Origin: Elioraea tepidiphila DSM 17972 | GTDB lineage: Bacteria; Pseudomonadota; Alphaproteobacteria; Acetobacterales; Acetobacteraceae | Direction of reading: 5' to 3' | NCBI RefSeq assembly: GCF_000378465.1 | Contig: NZ_KB899913.1 | Span: 1-64,000 of the forward strand | Length of the DNA stretch: 64,000 bases | Shown: piece by piece, positions 1 to 8,135 of the stretch | Position numbering within the stretch: position 1 is the stretch's first letter | Layout of the letters: the number at the start of each line of letters is the position of its first letter | Position numbers and translations under genes: made by a program | Notes under the pieces: generated by a model | Told to the model about the DNA's origin: nothing | Seen by the model: only the letters and a program-made list of their open reading frames with translations | The model's database searches: none

Positions 1-83
1 CGCGCGCGGCGGGCGAAGCACACATCGTCGGCGGCAAGCGCCGCTTCCTCGACGCGATCGGGGTGGCGGAAACGGCGATCTGA
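1..83 (+). CDS. C-terminal end of an unidentified protein (partial)
   Basis: An open frame enters from the left edge and ends at TGA 81-83, giving about 26 residues that finish ...RFLDAIGVAETAI. Codon use is G/C-ended like the neighbouring genes, so it is probably the tail of a real gene. Too little is visible to assign a family or function. Nothing else in the first 150 bases supports a different reading. Confidence 0.4.
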   Translation, partial: RAAGEAHIVGGKRRFLDAIGVAETAI

Positions 84-180
84 GCCCTACGCGGACTCGC
101 CAATGCACCTGGGGCGGTCCGATTCGACGAACGCAATGGGTCGCCGGTTATCATGACTCAAGAGGGCTCACGTTCCGATC

Positions 181-196
181 GGGGGGGGGGGGGGGG
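181..196. repeat. Homopolymer tract of 16 G
   Basis: Sixteen consecutive G residues lie between GATC and CGGGCTG. The tract sits 91 bases upstream of the start codon at 288, and an open frame from 153 reads through it without a stop. Such tracts slip during replication and can tune promoters or reading frames. They are also a frequent sequencing-length error. The sequence alone cannot separate these possibilities. Confidence 0.9.
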
Positions 197-287
197 CGGG
201 CTGATCCCAAGACGGGATCCGGCGGCGTCTGTGCGGGTGTCCGCTGTCGATGTGACGAGGCGGCGGACGGGCTACAGGGGGGAAGCC

Positions 288-649
288 ATGAACGACCGAA
301 ATCGAACAGGGTCTGGACACGACCGCGAGCGGACCTGCGGGATCGGGCGAAGCTGGCGCGTGGTGCTGGCAAGTCTGGTGCTGATCGCCGCCGGCGGTGC
401 TCCCGCACGGGCCGCCTCCTGGAACCTGTTCAACATCGAGGGCGAGAGCACGGACTCGGCCGCGTTCGCCACCTACGCGACGCTCGCCGACATGCTGAAC
501 GATGTGAACCGGCTGGACGTGTTCTATACCGACGGGGGCTTCGTCGGCCGGAACGTCGTCGGCACCGGCGCGGAGATCGTGGGCCGGCCACCTGCGACAG
601 TGCCCGAGCCCGGCGCGATCGGCCTGCTCGGCGCCGGGCGATCGCCTGA
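288..649 (+). pseudogene. Broken PEP-CTERM-type exported protein
   Basis: The ATG at 288 follows a good AGGGGGGAAG ribosome site. The product has basic residues, then a hydrophobic signal peptide (about residues 26-43) ending ARAA, then about 60 residues of unknown fold. A VPEP motif (600-611) starts what should be a C-terminal PEP-CTERM sorting signal. After only about seven hydrophobic residues the frame runs into antisense of pdxA and stays open to 806. Another frame over 626-649 reads ARRRAIA-stop, the basic tail expected of a PEP-CTERM protein. It stops four bases before the pdxA stop. I infer a small out-of-frame deletion that removed the membrane segment around 620-635. If intact it would be exported and processed by an exosortase; none is encoded in this window. 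Confidence 0.55.
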
Positions 650-652
650 CGT

Positions 653-1645
653 TCAGGCGGCGCGGCGCGCGAGGATTGCCGCGAGTTCCAGCGCGCGGCG
701 CATCGCGCCCGGGTCGGCCACACCCTTGCCGGCGATGTCGAATGCCGTGCCGTGCGCCGGCGTGGTGAACACCACGTTCAGCCCGGCCGTCACGGTGACG
801 CCCTGATTGAAGCCGAGCAGCTTGGTCGCGATCTGGCCCTGGTCGTGATACATCGACACCACGCCGTCGAAGCCGCCGTCACGCGCGCGGATGAAGATGA
901 CGTCCGCCGGAATCGGCCCCACGCAGTCGATGCCGCTCGCGCGGATCGTTTCGAGGGTCGGCGTGATCATCTCGATCTCGTCGCGTCCGAACAGCCCGTT
1001 CTCGCCGGCATGCGGGTTGAGTGCCGCGACGCCGATGCGCGGGCGGCGGCCGAGCATGCGCGTGAGCGTGGCGTTGGCGAGCGCCACCGCCGCGGTGATG
1101 CGCTCGGGCGTGATCATCCCCAGCGCCTCGCGCAGCGACACATGCGAGGTGACGCGGAAGGTCGAGAAGGCCGGGATCACGTTCATCTCGCCGAAGAAGC
1201 CCTGATGGCGCGTGAGTGCCGCGAACATCTGGTGCTCGTCGTGATAGGCAAAGCCGCCGTCGTGCAGCGCCTTCTTGTTGAGCGGCGCGAAGCACACGGC
1301 GTCGAGCCGCCCCGCCATCGCCTCGTCGATCATGCGGCTCAGCGTCTCGCCGACGATCCGCCCCGAGGCGGGGTTCACCGCGCCGCGGCCGAGTTCCGCC
1401 GGGTCGGCGTTGGCGAGGTCGATCAGCGGGATCGCCTCGTCGGCCTCGTCGATGCCGTCGAGCCCGTTGCACGGACGCAGCTTCAGGGTCGTGCCGGCCT
1501 CGCGCTCGCCGAGCGCCAGCACCCGGCGGTCGGCGAACAGCACCACGCGCGCATTCGGCACGGGCCCGGCCGCCAGCGCCTTCACCGCGACCTCGGGGCC
1601 GATCCCCGTCGCATCGCCCAGCATCAGTCCGATCCGTGCCGCCAT
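653..1645 (-). CDS. pdxA: 4-hydroxythreonine-4-phosphate dehydrogenase family (PdxA)
   Basis: The family oxidises 4-phosphohydroxy-L-threonine with NAD in the DXP-dependent route to pyridoxal phosphate. The 330-residue product matches the usual length. It shows the N-terminal LMLGDATGIGPEV motif, NPHAGENG, the SMYHDQG loop and AHGTAFDIAG, which together carry the metal-binding histidines and phosphate site. An upstream in-frame ATG at 1696 exists, but the start at 1645 has a GGAGGG ribosome site and fits the family N-terminus. The segment after YHDQG (QIATKLLGFNQGV) resembles the PdxA2-like branch, some members of which act on other 4-phosphorylated hydroxy acids, so the exact substrate is uncertain. 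It is transcribed alone, divergently from the hydrolase at 1759. Confidence 0.85.
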   Translation of the reverse strand: MAARIGLMLGDATGIGPEVAVKALAAGPVPNARVVLFADRRVLALGEREAGTTLKLRPCNGLDGIDEADEAIPLIDLANADPAELGRGAVNPASGRIVGETLSRMIDEAMAGRLDAVCFAPLNKKALHDGGFAYHDEHQMFAALTRHQGFFGEMNVIPAFSTFRVTSHVSLREALGMITPERITAAVALANATLTRMLGRRPRIGVAALNPHAGENGLFGRDEIEMITPTLETIRASGIDCVGPIPADVIFIRARDGGFDGVVSMYHDQGQIATKLLGFNQGVTVTAGLNVVFTTPAHGTAFDIAGKGVADPGAMRRALELAAILARRAA

Positions 1646-1758
1646 CGCACCCTCCATTTGCGATGGCAGGGAAGCGGAGGTGGCAAGCAAGGTCAATCGT
1701 CGACTGTTGACACCTGTCGCGCGTCGGCCGAAGGCTGCGCGCGACGGAGGAGACCACC

Positions 1759-2727
1759 ATGCCCGACGACGCCCGCGCGCCCCGCCCCGATCCTGCCGCC
1801 CCGCCGCCGCTGATCCCCTGGGGCAAGGAGTTGCTGCCCGGATTCGCCCGCCGACGCATCGTCGTGGGGGGCGTCGGCATCAATGTCGCGACCGCGGGTT
1901 CCGGCCCGCCGCTCCTGCTGCTGCACGGCAACCCGCTGACGCTGGTCTCCTGGCACAAGATCGCGCCTTCGCTCGCGCAGGGCTTCACGATCGTCGCGAC
2001 CGACCTGCGCGGCTACGGCGACAGCGACAAGCCCGAGGGCGGGAGCGATCACAGCGCCTACTCGTTCCGCGCCATGGCCGAGGACAATCTCGCGGTGATG
2101 CGTGAACTTGGCTTCGACCGCTTCGCCGTCGCCGGCCACGATCGCGGCGCGCGCGTCGGATTCCGGATGGCCCTCGACCACCCCGAGGCGGTGACGCGGT
2201 TCGCCGCGCTCGACATCGTGCCCACCCATCATGTGCTGACCCATGTCTCGCTCGGCTGGGGGCTGGAGAGCTACCACTGGTTCTTCATGGCGCAGAAGGC
2301 GCCGTTCCCGGAGAAGCTGCTCTGCGCCGACCTGCCGTATTACATCAACTACAAGTTGAACAAGAAGGGTGTAGGGCTGGAGATCTTCTCTCCCGAGGCG
2401 ATGGCCGAATACATCCGCTGCACCACGCCGGCGCAGATCCACGCCGTCTGCGAGGACTACCGCGCCACCGTGTCGGTCGATTTCGCGATGGACTCGGAGG
2501 ATTTCGGCAAGAAGACCATCGCCTGCCCGGTGCTCGTGCTCTGGGGCTCCAACAGCCATTGCGGCCGGCACTTCAAGGTGCTGGACGCGTGGGCGCCCTG
2601 GGCGCCCGATCTGCGCGGCTGGGCGATCCCGACCGGCCACTACCCGGCCGAGCACCGCCCCGACCTGGTCTACGATCCGTTCTGGCGGTTCTTCGCCGGG
2701 GGCGAGCCCGTGCCGTTCGCGGGTTGA
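1759..2727 (+). CDS. Haloacetate dehalogenase-like alpha/beta hydrolase
   Basis: This 322-residue alpha/beta hydrolase has the HGNP oxyanion motif near residue 56 and the GHDRGAR nucleophile elbow. The aspartate nucleophile is D128, with R129 and R132 placed as the carboxylate-binding arginines of fluoroacetate dehalogenases. D152 (LDIVPT), the H173-W174 pair, Y234 and the catalytic H294 (GHYPAEH) match the acid, halide-pocket and base positions of that family. This supports C-halogen hydrolysis of a short haloacid. Homologues are often over-annotated and may act on other 2-haloacids or esters. A strong GGAGGAGA ribosome site precedes the ATG. The first 25 residues are proline-rich and variable. 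It stands alone, so context gives no substrate. Confidence 0.78.
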   Translation: MPDDARAPRPDPAAPPPLIPWGKELLPGFARRRIVVGGVGINVATAGSGPPLLLLHGNPLTLVSWHKIAPSLAQGFTIVATDLRGYGDSDKPEGGSDHSAYSFRAMAEDNLAVMRELGFDRFAVAGHDRGARVGFRMALDHPEAVTRFAALDIVPTHHVLTHVSLGWGLESYHWFFMAQKAPFPEKLLCADLPYYINYKLNKKGVGLEIFSPEAMAEYIRCTTPAQIHAVCEDYRATVSVDFAMDSEDFGKKTIACPVLVLWGSNSHCGRHFKVLDAWAPWAPDLRGWAIPTGHYPAEHRPDLVYDPFWRFFAGGEPVPFAG

Positions 2728-2799
2728 GCCTCCGGCCTCGCATCACGACTGCTCGCGAGCGCTTGGCGCCGCGTCGGCCCGGGCGTATGGACCCATCCG

Positions 2800-3474
2800 A
2801 TGACGTCCCCTGAGGCCCCCTCCGGTCCGCCGCCGGCGATGATCCGCTGGCTGCGCGCAATCCGTTTCGCCGCCTATGCGCTCGCCGCGATGCTCGTCGT
2901 CGGAACCGGGGCGGCGCTCTGGCTGAAGCGGGACGCCGGGGTCGAGCAGCGGCTCGGCGGCATGGCGGTGCCGCCCTCGGTCTCGATCGGCGGGCCATTC
3001 AGCCTGACCGACCACACCGGCGCAGCCGTCACCGACGTGACCTATCGCGGCCGGATGATGCTGGTCTTCTTCGGCTTCACCCACTGCCCCGACATCTGCC
3101 CGACCGAGTTGCAGGTGATGGCCGAGGTGCTCGACCGGCTCGGCGAGGATGCCGCCCGCGTTGCGCCCCTCTTCATCTCCGTCGATCCCGAGCGCGATAC
3201 GCCCGAGGCGCTCGCCCGCTATGTCGACCTGTTCGATCCGCGCATCATCGGGCTCACCGGCACGCCGGAGCAGATCGGGGCGGTGGCGCGCGCCTATCGC
3301 GTCTACTACGCGAAGGTCCATCCGCCGGAGAGCACCACCTACACGATGGACCATTCCTCGTTCGTCTACCTGATGGACACCGAAGGGCGATTCGCCGCGC
3401 TGTTCCGTCACGGCGCCCCGGCGGCCGAGATCGCCGGCACGATCAGTGCCCATCTTCGGCGCCCCGGGGTGTAG
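2800..3474 (+). CDS. SCO1/SenC family copper-binding thioredoxin-fold protein
   Basis: SCO proteins deliver copper to the CuA centre of cytochrome oxidase or serve as periplasmic thiol redox partners. The 224-residue product has one N-terminal membrane anchor (about residues 21-41) and a thioredoxin fold. The C96-PDI-C100 copper motif is present within FGFTHCPDICP. The conserved ligand histidine is H185, in MDHSSFVYL, and the SVDPERDTPE segment is typical. The active domain should face the periplasm. No oxidase subunit genes are nearby. Confidence 0.9.
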   Translation: MTSPEAPSGPPPAMIRWLRAIRFAAYALAAMLVVGTGAALWLKRDAGVEQRLGGMAVPPSVSIGGPFSLTDHTGAAVTDVTYRGRMMLVFFGFTHCPDICPTELQVMAEVLDRLGEDAARVAPLFISVDPERDTPEALARYVDLFDPRIIGLTGTPEQIGAVARAYRVYYAKVHPPESTTYTMDHSSFVYLMDTEGRFAALFRHGAPAAEIAGTISAHLRRPGV

Positions 3475-3581
3475 AGGCGGCGGGGTGATTTCGGGTCGCC
3501 GATACGTCAGATTCGCGCTATGCTTTTTCTTGAGGGCATGGGAGGAAGAATGCCGCCTTTGAGCATCGCCAAGGGGTTGCC

Positions 3582-3863
3582 ATGAGTGGCGAGCATATCG
3601 AGGCCGAGGCGCGCGAGCGCGACGCCTCGCGCCATCCGCCGCGGTACAGCCGGCGCCTGTCGGACAAGATCCTCATCGCCTTCCACCACGCCTGCGACCA
3701 GGGCGATTTCGAGGTCGCGGAGCAGTTGCTGCACATCCTCGAGATGATGCTGACGCGCCGGCCGCTGAGCCCGGACACCAACCGGCGCCGCAACATGGAG
3801 AGCCTGGTCGCCGCGCATGAGCGGCTCTGGCACCTGCGCCACCCGGAGGCGAGCCAGCTCTGA
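3582..3863 (+). CDS. Conserved hypothetical protein, 93 residues
   Basis: A short soluble protein begins at ATG 3582; an AAGGGG just upstream can serve as its ribosome site. It is predicted to be mostly helical, with a core SDKILIAFHHACDQGDF followed by EVAEQLLHILEMM. A basic patch RRPLSPDTNRRR follows. The helix-turn-helix-like spacing around DQGDFEVAEQLL resembles a single TPR-type hairpin. It has no signal peptide and no cysteine pair. I recall similar small proteins in Rhodospirillales but no assigned function. It is followed convergently by the methyltransferase, 12 bases away. Confidence 0.7.
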   Translation: MSGEHIEAEARERDASRHPPRYSRRLSDKILIAFHHACDQGDFEVAEQLLHILEMMLTRRPLSPDTNRRRNMESLVAAHERLWHLRHPEASQL

Positions 3864-3875
3864 CACGGCGGCCGG

Positions 3876-4649
3876 TCAACCGACCGGCAGGGCCGCGCCC
3901 TCGCGCAGGATGCGCTCGGCTGGCGGCGTATAGCGCCCATCGTCGCCGTGCAGTACGAGCCCGGCCGCCAGCCGACACGGCGACCGGCCGGCCTTGATCC
4001 CCTGCACGATCATCCGCCGCGCCGGCTCGCCTGTACGCGGCCAGAGCGGCAGCAGGGTCACGCTGCCGATCCCCGCGCCCCCCAGCGCGACGATCGCATC
4101 AGGCAGGCGTGACGGCGGCAGGATCAGCGTGAGCGTCCCGCGGGGCACGAGCCGCCGCGCCATCGCCGCCACCCAGTCGGCCAGCACGGCCTCAGGCGAT
4201 TCGTGTCCCGCCATGCGCCGCGCCGCGACCGGCGAAGGGGTGCCGTCGCGATGGAACGGCGGGTTCGCCATCGCATGCGCGAAGGGGCCCGTGGCGGCCG
4301 CTTCGCGGGCAATCGCCCGCGCGGTGACATCGCCCGCGATGACCGCGAACCGGTCGGCCACGCCGTTCAGCGCCGCATTGGCCGCGGCGAGCTCCGCAAG
4401 CACGAGGTCGCGCTCGACCGCGGTGACGCTCGAGCCGGCCACGCGCGCGAGCAGGCAGAGCGCGGCCGCCCCGCTCCCGGTGCCGGCCTCCAGCACGCGC
4501 TCGCCCGCCCGCGCCGGCACGGCGGCCGCGAGCAGCACCGGATCGATCGCGGCGCGGAAGCCCGCACGCGGCTGGCGGAGCCGCACCCGCCCGCCGAGCA
4601 GCCGGTCCTCGCTCGTCTCCGCGGCGCTCAGCCCGGCGTCCCGCTCCAC
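3876..4649 (-). CDS. tRNA1(Val) A37 N6-methyltransferase-like SAM-dependent enzyme
   Basis: The 257-residue product has a Rossmann methyltransferase core: the SAM-binding loop LEAGTGSGAAALCLL near residue 57, and a MANPPFH catalytic motif typical of N6-adenine methyltransferases. The opening LLGGRVRLRQPRAGFRAAIDPVLLAA is characteristic of the TrmN6/COG4123 group, which methylates tRNA. It overlaps the upstream DUF2007 gene by 22 bases, so the two are cotranscribed. The same pair beside a prenyl diphosphate synthase gene is common in alphaproteobacteria. The substrate is inferred from family only. Confidence 0.8.
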   Translation of the reverse strand: MERDAGLSAAETSEDRLLGGRVRLRQPRAGFRAAIDPVLLAAAVPARAGERVLEAGTGSGAAALCLLARVAGSSVTAVERDLVLAELAAANAALNGVADRFAVIAGDVTARAIAREAAATGPFAHAMANPPFHRDGTPSPVAARRMAGHESPEAVLADWVAAMARRLVPRGTLTLILPPSRLPDAIVALGGAGIGSVTLLPLWPRTGEPARRMIVQGIKAGRSPCRLAAGLVLHGDDGRYTPPAERILREGAALPVG

Positions 4650-4849
4650 TCCCCCGCCTCGCGCAGCACCCGCCGTGCCTGCGCCTCGTCCTCCTCGGCG
4701 ACCATCAGCCGCCGCGGGATGGCCGACGCCGACCCCTCCAGCACGCTCATGTGCTGGTCGAGCACGATGGCGTCGATCCCGGCGTCGCGGAGCAGCACGC
4801 GCAGGAAGGACAGTCGGACGGTGTCGTTGGTGCGCAGCAGTTCCCGCAC
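4628..4849 (-). CDS. DUF2007 domain protein
   Basis: A 73-residue protein starts at a GTG (4849) with an AAGGAA ribosome site at the correct distance; an in-frame ATG at 4939 would add an unconserved stretch. The sequence has the DUF2007 pattern: an N-terminal strand (RTNDTVRLSFLRVLLRDAG), then the DQHM segment, then RLMVAEEDEAQARRVL. Members are small cytosolic proteins with a PII-like ferredoxin fold and no proven role. It lies first in a two-gene unit with the methyltransferase. Confidence 0.82.
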   Translation of the reverse strand: MRELLRTNDTVRLSFLRVLLRDAGIDAIVLDQHMSVLEGSASAIPRRLMVAEEDEAQARRVLREAGEWSGTPG

Positions 4850-4883
4850 GCCGGTTCCTTCATGGCCAGGGCACGGCCTCGCC

Positions 4884-4912
4884 TTGACCCGGTTTTGACC
4901 CGGCCAATATCC
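4884..4912 (+). promoter_or_regulatory. Possible promoter of the prenyl synthase gene
   Basis: TTGACC (4884-4889) is followed after 17 bases by ATATCC (4907-4912). The TTGACCCGG block is repeated once at 4895, forming a short direct repeat inside the spacer. The -35 element is good and the -10 element weak, so this is only a candidate. It lies in the divergent region between the DUF2007 gene and the synthase. Confidence 0.35.
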
Positions 4913-4953
4913 TGGCCGCCGGTTCAACGGGTCAAGCAAGGACGGAGTGGCGC

Positions 4954-5982
4954 GTGCGCGCGGTGGCCGAGCGGAGGACGGAGGAGAGGCCGGCCGCGAC
5001 GCGCGACGACGCGCTCGAGGCGCTGACCGAACTCGTCCGCGCGGATCTCGAGGCGTGCAACCGCGTCATCGTCGCCCGGATGCAGAGTCCGGTCGAGCTG
5101 ATCCCGCGTCTCGCCGCGCACATCGTCGCGGCCGGCGGAAAGCGGCTCCGGCCGATGCTGACGCTCGCCGCGGCGCGCCTGTGCGGCTATCGCGGCGACC
5201 GGCACGTGAAGCTCGCCGCCTGCGTCGAGTTCATCCACACAGCGACGCTTCTGCACGACGACGTGGTGGACGAAAGCGCGCTTCGTCGCGGCCTCGCCTC
5301 GGCGAACGCGGTGTTCGGCAACAAGGCCTCGGTGCTGGTCGGCGATTTCCTGTTCAGTCGCAGCTTCGAGCTGATGGTCGAGGACGGTTCGCTGCCGGTG
5401 CTGGCGATCCTCTCGCGCGCGGCGGCGACGATCGCCGAAGGCGAGGTGCTGCAGCTCGTCACGCAGAACGACACCGCAACGACCGAGGCGCGCTATCTCG
5501 ACGTGATCCGCGGCAAGACCGCCGCGCTGTTCGCCGCCGCCACGCGGATCGGCGCGGTGGTGGCCGGGCGGGATACCGAGGACGAGGCCGCGCTCGAGGC
5601 CTTCGGCATGAATCTGGGCTTGGCGTTCCAGCTCGTCGACGACGTGCTCGACTACGACGCTGACCAGGTGAAGCTCGGCAAGGCGGTCGGCGACGATTTC
5701 CGCGAGGGCAAGGTGACGCTGCCGGTGCTGCTCGCCTTCGCTGCCGGCGACGAGAGCGAGCGCGCGTTCTGGCGGCGCACGATCGAGGACCAGGAGCAGG
5801 GCCCGAACGATCTCGCGACCGCGCAGGGGCTGATGCGACGGCACGGCACGCTGGCCGAGACGCTGCGGCGCGCGGAGGCGTTCGGCGCGGCGGCGAAGAC
5901 GGCGCTCGCGCGTTTCGCCGACTGCGCCGAGCGACGCGCGCTGGTGGACGTGGTGGACTTCGCGGTTCAGCGCGCGCGCTGA
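4954..5982 (+). CDS. Long-chain polyprenyl diphosphate synthase
   Basis: This trans-prenyltransferase extends farnesyl diphosphate with isopentenyl diphosphate, most likely to make the ubiquinone side chain. The 342-residue protein has GGKRLRPML, the first aspartate-rich motif LLHDDVVDES and the second LVDDVLDYD, with the RGKTAALF segment between them. The start is a GTG with AAGGACGGAG upstream. The residues before the first DD motif are the small type that permits long chains, as in octa- or decaprenyl synthases; the exact length cannot be read. It agrees with ubiE in the same window. Confidence 0.9.
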   Translation: MRAVAERRTEERPAATRDDALEALTELVRADLEACNRVIVARMQSPVELIPRLAAHIVAAGGKRLRPMLTLAAARLCGYRGDRHVKLAACVEFIHTATLLHDDVVDESALRRGLASANAVFGNKASVLVGDFLFSRSFELMVEDGSLPVLAILSRAAATIAEGEVLQLVTQNDTATTEARYLDVIRGKTAALFAAATRIGAVVAGRDTEDEAALEAFGMNLGLAFQLVDDVLDYDADQVKLGKAVGDDFREGKVTLPVLLAFAAGDESERAFWRRTIEDQEQGPNDLATAQGLMRRHGTLAETLRRAEAFGAAAKTALARFADCAERRALVDVVDFAVQRAR

Positions 5983-6044
5983 AAGTGCACGAGGGATTCG
6001 AGGGAGCGATTTCTCCGGCCCGTGCAACCGCCCCCCGATCCGAG

Positions 6045-7073
6045 CTACGGCGCCCAACGCGGGCAGGACGGCACCCCCAGGTCGGCACCCGGATCGCCGA
6101 CCCGCCGCCGCTCGATCGCGGCCCACGCGACCATCACCGCGTTGTCGGTGCAAAGCGCAGGTGGCGGCACTGCCAGCGTAAACCCTTCGCCCGACGCCGC
6201 CTCTGCCAGCGCAGCCCGGACGGCGCCATTGGCGGCGACCCCACCCGACACCACCAGCACGCTGCACCCCTTGGCCGCCCGCATCGCTCGCCGCGCCCGG
6301 TCGGCGAGCGTCCAGGCCACGCGCGCCTGAAACCCGGCCGCAAGATCAGCCGCATCGCGCTCGGGCAAGGCCCCGGCCGGGTAGGCGGCGAGGATCGTCG
6401 CCACCGCCGTCTTCAAGCCGGAGAACGAGAAATCGAAGCCCTCCCGCCCCAGCATCGGGCGCGGCAAGGCGAACCGCTCGGCATCGCCGCCGGCGGCCAG
6501 CCGCTCCAGCGCCGGCCCGCCCGGCCAGCCGAGCCCGAGCATCTTCGCCACCTTGTCGAATGCCTCGCCCGGCGCGTCGTCCAGCGTCCGCCCCAGCACC
6601 GCATGCGCACCCGGTCCGCGCGTCTCCATCAACAGGCAATGCCCGCCGGAGACGAGCAGCGTGAGATAGGGAAACGCCGGCGCCTCGTCCGCGACCCCCG
6701 GCAGGCGCGCCGAGAGCGCGTGCGCCTCCAGGTGATTGACCGCATAGAACGGCAGCCGCCGCGCCAGCGCGAAGCCCTTGCCGAGATTGGCGCCGACGAT
6801 CAGCCCCCCGATCAGGCCGGGCCCGGCGGTCGCCGCCACGGCCGACGGCGCGACGCCGGCCTCGGCCAGCACCGCTTCGATCATGCCGGGCAGGCGCGCG
6901 AGATGGGCCCGCGCCGCGATCTCCGGTACCACCCCGGCATAGGGCGCGTGCTCGGCGGTCTGGCTCCACAGCCGCTCCGCGAGCACCCGCCCCGCCCCGT
7001 CGAGCACCGCCGCCGCGGTCTCGTCGCACGAGGTCTCGATCCCCAGCACCGCTGCGTGACCCTGGGATGACAT
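6045..7073 (-). CDS. tsaD: tRNA N6-adenosine threonylcarbamoyltransferase TsaD
   Basis: TsaD, with TsaB and TsaE, transfers the threonylcarbamoyl group to A37 of ANN-decoding tRNAs. The product begins with the LGIETSCDETAAAV ATPase-fold motif and has VVPEIAARAHL. It contains the HxxxH metal pair (NHLEAHAL) and the third ligand in the C-terminal CTDNAVM. A GGG(V/I)A-type loop (VSGGVAANG) binds nucleotide. An in-frame ATG also occurs at 7091. I prefer 7073, which has GGGAAG upstream. It is divergent from hemC, the usual alphaproteobacterial arrangement. TsaB and TsaE are not in this window. Confidence 0.93.
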   Translation of the reverse strand: MSSQGHAAVLGIETSCDETAAAVLDGAGRVLAERLWSQTAEHAPYAGVVPEIAARAHLARLPGMIEAVLAEAGVAPSAVAATAGPGLIGGLIVGANLGKGFALARRLPFYAVNHLEAHALSARLPGVADEAPAFPYLTLLVSGGHCLLMETRGPGAHAVLGRTLDDAPGEAFDKVAKMLGLGWPGGPALERLAAGGDAERFALPRPMLGREGFDFSFSGLKTAVATILAAYPAGALPERDAADLAAGFQARVAWTLADRARRAMRAAKGCSVLVVSGGVAANGAVRAALAEAASGEGFTLAVPPPALCTDNAVMVAWAAIERRRVGDPGADLGVPSCPRWAP

Positions 7074-7118
7074 CCAGCCGCTTCCCACCATCTCGGCCGC
7101 GTTGTAGGGACCCGCGCC

Positions 7119-8135
7119 ATGTCACGCCATCCCGCCGGCGAGAGCGACGCCGGCCGCCGTCACGACGCGCCGCGGCACGACCGCAGGCCATTGCCGCTTC
7201 GCGTCGGCACGCGGGCGAGCCCGCTGGCGCTGATGCAGACGCGGCTGTTCATGGCGCGGCTCACCGGGTTCTGCCCCGTGCTGCGCCAGGCCGAGGCGTT
7301 CGAGGAGCACGCGATCGCGACCACGGGCGACCGTATCCAGGACAAGCGGCTCGCCGAGGTCGGCGGCAAGGGCCTGTTCGCCAAGGAGATCCACGAGGCC
7401 CTGCTGGACGGACGCGTCGATTTCGCGGTCCACAGCCTCAAGGACCTCGAGACCGAGCTGCCGCCCGGGATCGTGCTCGCCTGCTGCATGGCGCGCGAGG
7501 ATGCGCGTGACGCGCTCATCCTGGCGTCGCATTGCGGCCCGGCCGATCCTGCCGATCCGTTCGCGGCGATCCCGCCGGGCGGCGTCGTCGGCACCTCCTC
7601 GGTCCGGCGCGCCGCGCAGCTGCTGCACCGCCGGCCCGACCTCACGATCGCGCTGATCCGCGGCAACGTGCAGACGCGGCTGAACAAGCTGCGCTCGGGG
7701 GCGATGGATGCCACCCTGCTCGCACTCGCCGGGCTGCGCCGGCTCGGACTGGCCCACGAGGCCGCCGCCATCCTCGATCCCGAGATGATGGTGCCGGCTG
7801 CCGGCCAGGGCATCGTCGGCATCACCGTGCGCGCCGAGGACACCGAGCTGCACGACCTGCTGTCGGGCATCGAGGATCCGGACGCCGCCGCCGTCAGCCG
7901 CGCCGAGCGCGCCATGCTCGCTGCGCTGGACGGCTCCTGCCGCACCCCCATTGGCGGCCATGCCGAGATTCGCGCCGACGGCACGCTCCGCCTCGTCGGC
8001 CTGGTAGCGACCGAGGACGGTACGTTCCTGCTGAAGCGCGCGGTGGTCGGGCGGCCGGAGGAGGCCGCACGGCTCGGCCGCGAGCTCGGGGCGAGCCTCC
8101 GCCGCGACGCGCCCGCCTCGATCTTCGCGGGCTGA
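7119..8135 (+). CDS. hemC: Hydroxymethylbilane synthase (porphobilinogen deaminase)
   Basis: HemC joins four porphobilinogens into hydroxymethylbilane for heme and related tetrapyrroles. The core begins LRVGTRASPLAL near residue 27. It includes the catalytic aspartate in VHSLKDLE (D109), the cofactor and substrate arginines in GTSSVRRAAQLL, and C274 in GSCRTPIGG, which anchors the dipyrromethane cofactor. At 338 residues it is slightly longer than E. coli HemC because of about 25 polar residues at the N-terminus. A later start is possible but no better ribosome site is seen. Its stop codon abuts the converging lipoprotein gene. Confidence 0.94.
   Translation: MSRHPAGESDAGRRHDAPRHDRRPLPLRVGTRASPLALMQTRLFMARLTGFCPVLRQAEAFEEHAIATTGDRIQDKRLAEVGGKGLFAKEIHEALLDGRVDFAVHSLKDLETELPPGIVLACCMAREDARDALILASHCGPADPADPFAAIPPGGVVGTSSVRRAAQLLHRRPDLTIALIRGNVQTRLNKLRSGAMDATLLALAGLRRLGLAHEAAAILDPEMMVPAAGQGIVGITVRAEDTELHDLLSGIEDPDAAAVSRAERAMLAALDGSCRTPIGGHAEIRADGTLRLVGLVATEDGTFLLKRAVVGRPEEAARLGRELGASLRRDAPASIFAG

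Noticed and set aside
1707-1735. TTGACA promoter for the dehalogenase-like gene
   Set aside because: The -35 is perfect, but the base pairs 17 bases later read GAAGGC, not a -10.
752-1813. Long plus-strand open frame (353 codons) opposite pdxA
   Set aside because: It is antisense to pdxA with His/Arg/Gly-rich composition and no recognisable domain, the usual shadow of a GC-rich gene.
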